From: Daejeonella rubra | GTDB taxonomy: Bacteria > Bacteroidota > Bacteroidia > Sphingobacteriales > Sphingobacteriaceae | Direction of reading: 5' to 3' | DNA: 58,972 nucleotides | NCBI RefSeq assembly: GCF_900103545.1 | Contig: NZ_FNHH01000027.1 | Coordinates: 1 to 58,972, forward strand | In this document: positions 52,492 to 58,972 of the stretch, piece by piece | How the letters are laid out: every line of letters begins with the position of its first letter | Numbering within the stretch: position 1 is the first letter of the stretch | The notes under the pieces: model-generated | What the model was told of the DNA's origin: nothing | Database searches by the model: none | The model's input: only the letters and a program-made list of their open reading frames with translations | Program-made: the position numbers and the translations under genes

Positions 52492-53515
52492 TTTAGCAGA
52501 AATGATTTATACCGGAAGAGGCTCATCGGCACTATATGCTATTCTTAATTCCATCACAGTAACAAAAAAAAAAATCCTGCTTCCAGTAAATATTTGTGAG
52601 ATCGTTATTCCGCTTATCCAAATGGCAGGATTTATTCCCGTTTTTTATGATGTAAATCCCGCCACAGGAAATTCAGATTTAGAAAATATAAAAGCTAAAT
52701 ATACTGGGGAGGAGTCTGTTTTACTGGCTGTTCATAATTTCGGTGCAGCGCTGGAGATTGATCTGATTTCTGATTGGGCTAAAGAGAATGTTATCTTCCT
52801 TATTGAAGATGTTTGCAATGCTTTGGGTGCCACATACAAGAACGTTCCTGCAGGTAATTGGGGAGATGCTGCTATCTATAGTTTTGGGTATTCTAAAATT
52901 GTGGAGTTGGGATTTGGGGGTGGATTAACAGTCAGAGATTCTGGCTTAAGACAAAAGGTCATAGAATTAATTTCCACCTTCGACCTGTATTCAGCGCTTC
53001 ACAAAGAGGCAGATCATGATTTTCAATCAAAATTAAGAAACCTGAGAAACGATCCCGGCAATCAAAAGCCTGAAATTTATCGCCCGTTGTATGATGATTA
53101 TGCTAAATTTTTGATTTATCGACTGGATAATCAAAATGTGACTTTGATAAAGGATGCTATTGTAGATCTTGATCATATTCTCCTGCCGAGATATCAGAAA
53201 GCAATGATGTACAAAAATGGAATCAGTTCCTCGAAGATTTCGCATATTAAGGAAGTTCCGGGACAGATATTCTGGAGATATAATATTCTGGTAGAACCTC
53301 AATGGAGAGATGAATTATTAAAACTGCTGATCGATAATACTATTTGGGCTAGTAAGTGGTATCCCCCGGTAAATCAGTTGTTTTTTGAGGGGAGTGAATC
53401 TGGAGGCTATTCAGGTGCAGATCTGTTTTCTAAAAGAGTGATCAATCTATTTGTAGACGAGCGTTTTTCAATCGCAGAAGTTAAAAGAACAATTAGCTTA
53501 ATAAATCAATTTTAA
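52478..53515 (+). CDS. Divergent DegT/DnrJ-type PLP aminotransferase
   Basis: PLP-fold type I protein of about 345 aa, divergent from LegC and WecE types. The cofactor Asp111 is in LIEDVCNALGA and the Schiff-base Lys140 in YSFGYSKIVELGFGGG, so it should be active. The N-terminus starts with MKMIDLAEMIYTGRGSSALY rather than the usual VGEEE-type motif. I start it at 52478, overlapping the GT2 by 14 bp; an upstream ATG at 52442 is possible. The substrate is unknown; the next gene is a WbqC-like protein sharing one base with it. Confidence 0.75.
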   Translation: MKMIDLAEMIYTGRGSSALYAILNSITVTKKKILLPVNICEIVIPLIQMAGFIPVFYDVNPATGNSDLENIKAKYTGEESVLLAVHNFGAALEIDLISDWAKENVIFLIEDVCNALGATYKNVPAGNWGDAAIYSFGYSKIVELGFGGGLTVRDSGLRQKVIELISTFDLYSALHKEADHDFQSKLRNLRNDPGNQKPEIYRPLYDDYAKFLIYRLDNQNVTLIKDAIVDLDHILLPRYQKAMMYKNGISSSKISHIKEVPGQIFWRYNILVEPQWRDELLKLLIDNTIWASKWYPPVNQLFFEGSESGGYSGADLFSKRVINLFVDERFSIAEVKRTISLINQF

Positions 53516-54213
53516 TGGTCATCTCAATTATTCAACCCTGCTTTGTACCCTGGCTCGGATATTTTGAACAGATTGCCCTGGCAGATGTGTTCGTGTATAT
53601 GGATGATGTTGATTATACCAAAAAGGACTGGAGGAATGGAAATCAGTTAAAGAGTCCTTATGGGATAAAAAATATTGGATTTCCTGTGAAGAAATGTTCA
53701 AGACATACCCCACTGAAAGATGTTGAAATTTCATATAATTCACTATGGGAGGATCATTTATTTAATCAGATACATAATTGGTATTCCCAATCAACTTATT
53801 ATCAGGAAATTATAGATATGATCAAGCCTGTTGTTTACAGTAAATTTCTCGGTCTTGTAGAGTTAAACTTTCATTTGAATAATGCTGTGTTAAATTATTT
53901 AAAGATTAAAACTCCTATTTACTTTTCATCTGATATTGAAAGAAATACCAGTGGTAAAGTTGACAGGATTGTTGAGCTTTGTAAGCATTTTAAAGGAGTT
54001 GATATGTTATTTGATGGGAAAAAAGCACAGGATTTTTTAGAAGAGGATTATTTACTTCAGCATGATATAAAAGTGGTTTTTCAGGATTACCATCATAAAC
54101 CATATAAGCAATTATGGGGTGATTTTGTACCCTATATGTCTGTTCTAGATCTGTTAATGAACCAGGGGCCAAACTCAATTGAATATATAGTTACGAGTAA
54201 AATTAGTCTATAA
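53515..54213 (+). CDS. WbqC-like family protein
   Basis: Protein of 232 aa with the WbqC-family start ISIIQPCFVPWLGYFEQIALADVFVYMDDVDYTKKDWRN, of which IQPxxxPWLGYF and the DxVQY-like stretch (here MDDVDYTK) are diagnostic, and a late FDGKKAQDFLEE segment corresponding to the family's SGxxAxxYL motif. WbqC proteins occur in many O-antigen loci beside 4-amino-sugar aminotransferases. Their biochemical role is not established to my knowledge; an N-acyl transfer or ligase-like job has been guessed from context. Its one-base overlap with the aminotransferase supports a linked step. Confidence 0.85.
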   Translation: MVISIIQPCFVPWLGYFEQIALADVFVYMDDVDYTKKDWRNGNQLKSPYGIKNIGFPVKKCSRHTPLKDVEISYNSLWEDHLFNQIHNWYSQSTYYQEIIDMIKPVVYSKFLGLVELNFHLNNAVLNYLKIKTPIYFSSDIERNTSGKVDRIVELCKHFKGVDMLFDGKKAQDFLEEDYLLQHDIKVVFQDYHHKPYKQLWGDFVPYMSVLDLLMNQGPNSIEYIVTSKISL

Positions 54214-54216
54214 ATT

Positions 54217-55359
54217 ATGTTGCAAAGAATTTGTCCGGTATCAGGTAGTTCAAGCTGGATACCTGTATTTGAATCGGCTACAGGAAGAATAATTACCGGT
54301 GACCAGAGGATCTGTGATGGAAATTTAGAGAAAGTAATTTGCCCGGAAAGTGGGGTGGTTGCAAATAAAAACAGATTTTCTGATTCTGACCTTGAAATAC
54401 TTTATGGCGAAGAGTATGAATTAAATGTTTTGGGCAAAGAAGAACATTTTTTTTATACTGAAAATGGACCTAAAGCTAGATCTGAAGTATTTTTTGATTG
54501 GATTGATCCTCATTTACCGGAAAACTTCAGTTCTTTAATTGAAATTGGATGTGGTGAGGGTAATCTGCTTGATCGTATATCCGGTAAATTTCCTGAAAGA
54601 TCTGTAAGCGGAATAGATGGAAGTTTTAAGGCAGTGGAACTGGCTGCAAATAAGGGGCTGGATGTTCAGCGTAAACTGATTCTTGGAAATGAAGATTTAC
54701 CTGTTGCAGATGTTTATCTTCTTGTTAATGTAATAGAGCATATTGAAGATCTCGGTTTGTTTATCAATAATCTTAAAAAATCCCTTGCAGTCGGCGGAAG
54801 GATAATTTTTTGTTTGCCGGTTCAGGATTATGGAGGTTATGATATCTTCTTTTACGAGCACGTATGGCATTTTACTTCAAAGCATTTTGAAAGGGTCCTA
54901 TCTAATAACGGACTAAAATTAGTTTATTCGGATATTAATCATCCGGTGAATCATGGAATTGGATTGTTTGTTTGCGAAATCTCACCAGCTTCAACTGAAA
55001 ATTCAGAGGGGGTTTATTCAGATATGATTCAAAAGAATCTTGACTTTTGGCTTGCTAATTTTAAAGGATTAAATAATTTAATTAAGCAAAAAAGTTTTGA
55101 ACGCATCGCTATTTTTGGAGCCGGTGAAGTTTCAACTTTGTTTCTTGCTTTCTCTGATCTTTTTAAACAAAATATTATTGCCTGTATTGATGATACCAAG
55201 CCAGAGGGAATGTTTAAACATGGTATTCCGGTTTACCCTTCCTACTGGCTCGAACAAAATCAACCAGACCTTTTATTGCTTGCTGTAAATAAAAAGTATT
55301 ATCCCATGATTGAAGAAAAGTTTAAGCATCTTAATCTTAATATTCAGCCTATTTATTAA
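54217..55359 (+). CDS. SAM methyltransferase with extra C-terminal Rossmann domain (C-methyltransferase-like)
   Basis: Protein of 380 aa. The short N-terminal part (1-75) has two CP-containing segments (ICPVSG, ICPESG) like a reduced zinc-binding module. The middle domain has the SAM loop LIEIGCGEGNLLD, VIEHIEDL and FYEHVWHFT. The C-terminal part (about 290-380) has AIFGAGEVST, a second Rossmann start. This order resembles sugar C-methyltransferases of the TylC3/Methyltransf_13-11-14 layout. It could add a branch methyl or act in decoration. It is co-directional with WecE, 0 bp gap. Confidence 0.75.
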   Translation: MLQRICPVSGSSSWIPVFESATGRIITGDQRICDGNLEKVICPESGVVANKNRFSDSDLEILYGEEYELNVLGKEEHFFYTENGPKARSEVFFDWIDPHLPENFSSLIEIGCGEGNLLDRISGKFPERSVSGIDGSFKAVELAANKGLDVQRKLILGNEDLPVADVYLLVNVIEHIEDLGLFINNLKKSLAVGGRIIFCLPVQDYGGYDIFFYEHVWHFTSKHFERVLSNNGLKLVYSDINHPVNHGIGLFVCEISPASTENSEGVYSDMIQKNLDFWLANFKGLNNLIKQKSFERIAIFGAGEVSTLFLAFSDLFKQNIIACIDDTKPEGMFKHGIPVYPSYWLEQNQPDLLLLAVNKKYYPMIEEKFKHLNLNIQPIY

Positions 55360-56520
55360 TTGAAATTGGACAAAAAGAATAAAATAGCTTTTAATGTGCC
55401 ATATCTTACTGGTATGGAACTGCATTATATGCAGGATGCGGTAGGCACAGGTAAGATTTCAGGTAATGGTAAATACACCCAGCTATGCCAGAATTATTTT
55501 GAGAATCGTTATGGCTTTGGGAAATGTTTTTTGACTTCCTCCTGTACCGATGCGCTGGAAATGGCGGCTATTTTACTCGATATCAAAGCCGGAGATGAGA
55601 TAATTATTCCTTCTTATACCTTCGTTTCAACGGCAAATGCCTTTGTACTTCGGGGAGCAAAAATAATCTTCGCTGATTCCATGAATGGGAATCCAAATAT
55701 TGACGCAGATCAGATCGAAGCCCTGATTACTCCCAGAACCAGGGTAATAGTGCCTGTTCATTACGCAGGTATTGCCTGTGACATGGACAAGCTCATGGAG
55801 CTTGCTGAGAGATATAAATTATATGTTGTTGAAGATGCCGCTCAGGCTATAGATAGTTTTTATACCGGAAAAGACGGTCGCAGGAGGGCATTGGGGAGTA
55901 TCGGGCATATGGCGGCATTCTCTTTTCATGAAACCAAAAATATCATTTCGGGCGAAGGTGGAATGCTGGCAGTAAACGACCCTCAGTTTGCCCAGAGGGC
56001 TGAAATTATCTGGGAAAAAGGAACAAATCGCAGTGCATTTTTCAGGGGCGAAGTTGATAAATACAATTGGGTGGACATTGGCAGTTCTTTTTTACCATCT
56101 GAAATCACAGCAGCTTTTTTATGGGCTCAGGTCGAATGTTTAGATCAGATTCAAGCTGCCAGAAAAGATATCTGGAATTCTTATCATGAAAGATTGAAGG
56201 AATTGGAATCATCAGGTAAATTTAAATTGCAGGATATTCCACCCTATTCAACCAATAATGCACATATGTTTTATCTGCTTTGTCCCTCCGGAGATTGCCG
56301 AAATCAATTGATTGAGACTTTTGTTAAACAAGAAATTTATGCAATTTTTCATTATTTGAGCCTTCATTCAAGCCCTTATTACAGCAAAGAGCATGATGGT
56401 CGCATACTTAAAAACAGTGATGCATTTTCTGATACACTGATCAGGCTTCCTATGTTCAACACTTTAGGGCTATCTGAAATTGAAAGAGTAGTTGATATTA
56501 TTAAAAGGGAATTTAATTAA
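55360..56520 (+). CDS. wecE: WecE/RffA-type dTDP-4-keto-6-deoxyglucose aminotransferase
   Basis: DegT-family aminotransferase of 386 aa that makes dTDP-4-amino-4,6-dideoxygalactose (Fuc4N). IAFNVPYLTGMELHYMQDAV matches the WecE N-terminus, then TSSCTDALEMAAILL, VVEDAAQAI with the cofactor Asp, and AFSFHETKNIISGEGG with the Schiff-base Lys. The start is TTG at 55360, immediately after the previous stop; no ATG upstream of the conserved block is available. RmlA and RmlB are not in the window, so dTDP-4-keto-6-deoxyglucose must come from genes elsewhere. Confidence 0.9.
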   Translation: MKLDKKNKIAFNVPYLTGMELHYMQDAVGTGKISGNGKYTQLCQNYFENRYGFGKCFLTSSCTDALEMAAILLDIKAGDEIIIPSYTFVSTANAFVLRGAKIIFADSMNGNPNIDADQIEALITPRTRVIVPVHYAGIACDMDKLMELAERYKLYVVEDAAQAIDSFYTGKDGRRRALGSIGHMAAFSFHETKNIISGEGGMLAVNDPQFAQRAEIIWEKGTNRSAFFRGEVDKYNWVDIGSSFLPSEITAAFLWAQVECLDQIQAARKDIWNSYHERLKELESSGKFKLQDIPPYSTNNAHMFYLLCPSGDCRNQLIETFVKQEIYAIFHYLSLHSSPYYSKEHDGRILKNSDAFSDTLIRLPMFNTLGLSEIERVVDIIKREFN

Positions 56521-57332
56521 TGGCAGAATTCGAAATTATAGATGGGTTTAAATGTTACAGCCCTAAACTCGCAATTTCCAATAATGGGTTTTCTGCAGAT
56601 TCTTTCTCCTTTTTAAGACAGGTAGAAGAAAATAATTTTTGGTTTAAAGTCAGGAATAGAGTATTGATCGGATTAATTAAAAAATATTCAGGACGATCCG
56701 GTAAAAAAAAGCTGTTGGAGATTGGTTGTGGGACGGGTTATGTATTATCCGGATTAAGTGCTTCAACTGATTTTCAGCTAAGCGGCTCAGATATTCATGT
56801 GGAAGGTTTAAAATATGCGAAGGAACGTGTTCCCTCTGCTGAATTTATCCAGATGGATGCTACGGTAATGCCTTTCGAGAACGAATTTGATGCAATCGGA
56901 GCATTTGACGTAATAGAACACATTTCGGAAGATGAACTGGCTCTAAAAAACATCCATCATTCGCTTCGTAAAAATGGAGTTTTATACATCAGTGTACCTC
57001 AATATATGTTTATGTGGTCGTCGATTGATGAAATCTCTTTTCATAAACGCCGGTATTCCAAAGCAGAACTGATTCAGAAAGTTTCAGCAGCCGGATTTAA
57101 AATTGAATATTATGGGAGCTTTGTATTTAGTTTGTTTCCCGTAATGGTAATTTCCAGGTTTTTATTGCAAAACAAGAAAGGGGTTGCATCAGGAAACGAA
57201 GAGTTTAAAATCAATAAATATTTAAATGTTTTACTGGAATCTGTTTTAAGTATAGATGAATTTTTAATAAAATCAGGAATCAGACTTCCCTTTGGGGGCA
57301 GTTTACTCTGTGTGGCAAGAAAGATTGATTAA
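56520..57332 (+). CDS. Class I SAM-dependent methyltransferase
   Basis: Methyltransferase of 270 aa with the SAM loop LLEIGCGTGYVL, a GSDIH acidic strand, FDVIEHISEDELAL, and a SFHKRRYSKAEL segment typical of the group found in glycan loci. A hydrophobic helix near residues 197-213 suggests a membrane contact. It shares one base with the WecE gene (stop/start overlap), so it may act on the same sugar or cap the chain. It is the last + strand gene. Confidence 0.85.
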   Translation: MAEFEIIDGFKCYSPKLAISNNGFSADSFSFLRQVEENNFWFKVRNRVLIGLIKKYSGRSGKKKLLEIGCGTGYVLSGLSASTDFQLSGSDIHVEGLKYAKERVPSAEFIQMDATVMPFENEFDAIGAFDVIEHISEDELALKNIHHSLRKNGVLYISVPQYMFMWSSIDEISFHKRRYSKAELIQKVSAAGFKIEYYGSFVFSLFPVMVISRFLLQNKKGVASGNEEFKINKYLNVLLESVLSIDEFLIKSGIRLPFGGSLLCVARKID

Positions 57333-57441
57333 ACATCCGGATAAAAATGATATTTTCGAAGGGATTTTCTTCCAGGACTGTCAATCTCAGAGGAGTTATA
57401 TCGGTTTATTTTATTATTTTTTGAACTATCTGAATCAGAAC

Positions 57442-57516
57442 CCCGATCTGATGCTTACCCCCATTTATCACGACATGTAGACATAAAGGGGTTAAAATGC
57501 CAGTGTTTAGATCGGG
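57442..57516. repeat. Long imperfect hairpin at the end of the operon
   Basis: CCCGATCT (57442-57449) pairs with AGATCGGG (57509-57516), and an inner segment ACCCCCATTTAT pairs imperfectly with ATAAAGGGGTT, forming a stem-loop of about 75 bases. It could be a bidirectional terminator between convergent genes, or a small decayed mobile element. No T-run follows. Confidence 0.4.
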
Positions 57517-57559
57517 CTGTAGTTCCAAATTTATTTAGAATGTAACAAAACCTAATCTG

Positions 57560-57597
57560 TGTGGTATATTCATGGATAATTATCATTGTGGTATATT
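57560..57597. repeat. Short direct repeat TGTGGTATATT, two copies
   Basis: TGTGGTATATT occurs at 57560-57570 and 57587-57597, 27 bases apart, each followed by CAT/TAT. It may be a small tandem duplication or a protein-binding site. Confidence 0.35.
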
Positions 57598-57634
57598 TAT
57601 CAATATAAGATACATGATAAAGAATAACTAGATG

Positions 57635-58249
57635 TTATTTAATACAGCTCATTATAAAATGAGTGTATGGTATCCGAAGAAAGTTAGACAAAAGGTCGTC
57701 TTTAATCTCATTAATATTAAATCGCTCCATTGCCAAATTTTTATATTCTTCTGGTGTTCTGATAAACTGTCCTCGATCCCTTGATACCATCCACTTAGCT
57801 ATTGCAGACTGTTCATTAGAGTATGCACCATCCACCGTAACTAATTTACCTCCTGGTTTAAGTGCTTTGTAAGAAAAATCGAACAATTTTCTTGCAGCAT
57901 CATCATCCAAGTGGTGTATTACCCCGGTTGCAATGATTATATCAAATTCATTATGATAATGTCTATCAGTACTTTCAATTGAGTCTCTATAAAATTCCCC
58001 TCTTCCGTATCCAGCCTTCTGGCAAAAATCGATACATGACTGTAGGGGGTCAAAACCAACATAGTCTAAATCTTTAGGCAGATACGATAAGATATCTCCG
58101 GTACCACAGCCAATGTCTAGCATGCGTGTATTCGGTTTAGGACTGATGTATTTTTTTACGAATATTTTTCTGGCTTTATTAGAACCTGCGAGGTACTGAA
58201 AGGTATTATAGAGAATAGGATTGTCAAAAATTGCAGCTATTTTTTTCAT
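57635..58249 (-). CDS. Class I SAM-dependent methyltransferase, minus strand
   Basis: Methyltransferase of 204 aa with the SAM loop MLDIGCGTGDILSYL, the GFDP acidic strand, ATGVIHHLDD and LKPGGKLVTVDG. It is a compact Methyltransf_11/25-like domain with no membrane helix. It is transcribed towards the operon end and is separate from it, so it may be a tail gene of the locus or belong to the next region. The target is unknown. Confidence 0.85.
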   Translation of the reverse strand: MKKIAAIFDNPILYNTFQYLAGSNKARKIFVKKYISPKPNTRMLDIGCGTGDILSYLPKDLDYVGFDPLQSCIDFCQKAGYGRGEFYRDSIESTDRHYHNEFDIIIATGVIHHLDDDAARKLFDFSYKALKPGGKLVTVDGAYSNEQSAIAKWMVSRDRGQFIRTPEEYKNLAMERFNINEIKDDLLSNFLRIPYTHFIMSCIK

Positions 58250-58883
58250 CGGGCTAATAAAAGTTTATTTAAGATAATTTTATTGGGAAAATTGAACCCA
58301 GTTTAAGCAGATTTCAACTAGCCCACATAATATTTGAATATTTTTCTGTTTTTGTCAAACCATGTTAGCGCTTTGTTTACTTCATAGCATAGTCTTTACT
58401 CAATGTTATTTAGTTGCTAATAGTTTGGTTAGGAAATATTTTTTATTTTTTGCGATAACAAAAAACAATGCTAATCTCCTTATGTTCCCTTATTTCTTCT
58501 GGCTAATATACTGTGAAAATATATAATCTATAGCTTGGTGAGTGCACCTAAATTTGTGTCTAAATTAATCCAAGGACAAGTCTTACTAGCTGATTTTGAT
58601 TTCAACCTAGTGAATGTCGCTTCATTATTAAAATGTATGATTATTATAATGCCAACCTGAATTCCATTATTGCTTTTTGAGGAACACTCCAACCACTCCT
58701 TAAGAGAGAACCGGCACAATTCTCAATAGAGCTTAAATTATTCTAAGGGTGAGGCGCCTCTCGTTTATAGGATGGATCTTTTTGAAAAAAAATATTGCAT
58801 TTAATGAAATAGTATTTATGTTATATTTGTTCATTAACCATTCGATAAGCTTTGTTTAACTTCATCAATATAGTACCTAGATA
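58250..58883. other. Non-coding AT-rich stretch before the insertion-sequence-like end
   Basis: No supported gene. It holds a 10 bp palindrome GAGGCGCCTC at 58751-58760 and a promoter-like element at 58795-58829 pointing rightwards. A 63-codon minus-strand ORF at 58528-58719 shows no recognisable motif. The stretch may hold the promoter for the minus-strand methyltransferase. Confidence 0.4.
58795..58829 (+). promoter_or_regulatory. Candidate promoter pointing into the insertion-sequence-like end
   Basis: TTG at 58795-58797 and an exact TATATTTG at 58822-58829, spaced by 24 bases (slightly long for the Bacteroidota consensus). Any gene it drove lies outside the window or was interrupted by the element that starts near 58884. 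Confidence 0.3.
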
Positions 58884-58972
58884 TTCCGACGAAAGTACGC
58901 CAGTGTTCCGCGACAAAGTACCCCATTTATTCCGGAGCAAAGTACGCCAGGCAGACCGGCCTGTAACATCAC
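58884..58972. mobile_element. Partial end of an IS21-family-like insertion sequence
   Basis: Three imperfect direct repeats of 22-24 bp begin at 58884, 58906 and 58930, each with TTCCG, 3-4 variable bases, then AAAGTAC and a C-rich end (GCCA, CCCA, GCCA). Multiple short direct repeats near the terminus are typical of IS21-family elements, and AAAGTAC-type repeats recall ends I associate with Bacteroidota IS21 copies. The base composition changes to GC-richer here. No istA/istB coding sequence is inside the window, so this is an inference from the repeats. Confidence 0.5.

Larger units (their letters stand above)
57333..57634. other. Gap between convergent genes
   Basis: No credible gene. It holds a long imperfect hairpin (57442-57516) and a 27 bp-spaced direct repeat (57560-57597), both listed separately. 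A 62-codon ORF starting within the upstream gene crosses it but has no protein-like features. Confidence 0.5.

Noticed and set aside
57292..57480. 62-aa + strand frame after the last methyltransferase
   Set aside because: Begins inside the methyltransferase gene in another frame and runs into the hairpin region; no recognisable motif.
58528..58719. 63-aa minus-strand frame near the right end
   Set aside because: Low-complexity composition, no motif and no operon context.

Overview
The window is one very large surface-polysaccharide (capsule, exopolysaccharide or O-antigen) biosynthesis locus of a Bacteroidota bacterium. The evidence is AT-rich DNA, Bacteroidota-type -7 promoter elements (TAnnTTTG), few Shine-Dalgarno sequences, and a Bacteroidota-style multi-SLBB export protein beside a kinase-less chain-length regulator. 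The genus cannot be fixed from the sequence. Almost everything is on the + strand with overlapping or abutting genes. Only two genes are reversed: a lone GT-C-like membrane protein at 43.8-45.3 kb and a methyltransferase at 57.6-58.2 kb.

Layout. (1) 0.3-3.8 kb: Wza-like export protein and Wzz-like regulator. (2) 4.0-15.4 kb: a near-complete legionaminic-acid-type nonulosonate pathway by the GDP-sugar route (LegB, LegC, NeuD-type acetyltransferase, LegI, LegG, PtmE, LegF, PtmF, PtmA). It is followed by a WbpG/PtmG-type amidotransferase with its own HisH and HisF ammonia donors, which predicts an acetamidino nonulosonate. (3) 15.5-19.0 kb: an unrecognised GT-B-like protein and a PglK-type ABC flippase. 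(4) 19.0-27.8 kb: a second, unusual ulosonate cluster with a second NeuB-family synthase, KdsC-like phosphatase, SDR, FkbM methyltransferase, aldehyde dehydrogenase, second CMP-ulosonate synthetase, full-length transketolase and another GT-B-like protein. I cannot match this combination to a described sugar, and it is the best candidate for something new. (5) 27.8-34.0 kb: Wzy-like polymerase, acetyltransferase, NodU-type carbamoyltransferase, rhamnose-4-epimerase-like SDR and a GT2. (6) 34.1-38.1 kb: a CDP-6-deoxyhexose pathway (RfbF, RfbG, cupin epimerase, SDR reductase; no RfbH) plus a GT2. (7) 38.3-43.4 kb: a GT4, an SDR, and a UDP-L-RhaNAc/L-QuiNAc-type three-gene pathway. (8) 45.6-48.8 kb: WbuB-like GT4, WbpV-like SDR and WbpL/WecA-type initiating transferase. 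(9) 49.1-57.3 kb: PglD-like acetyltransferase, PHP hydrolase, ATP-grasp ligase, polyprenyl-phosphate-type GT2, divergent DegT aminotransferase, WbqC-like protein, two methyltransferases and a WecE/RffA-type aminotransferase. This looks like an amino-sugar or amide-decoration module. (10) The last ~90 bases carry imperfect 22-24 bp direct repeats that look like the end of an IS21-family insertion sequence cut off by the window.

How it fits together: a WbpL-type enzyme would start the lipid-linked repeat unit. The GT2, GT4 and GT-B proteins would extend it with two ulosonates, an L-HexNAc, a CDP-derived 6-deoxyhexose and probably a 4-amino sugar. The PglK-like ABC transporter would flip it, since no Wzx is present. 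Wzy would polymerise it, and the Wza/Wzz proteins would control its length and export. Acetyl, carbamoyl, methyl and amidino groups would decorate it. No tRNA, rRNA or CRISPR array was seen.
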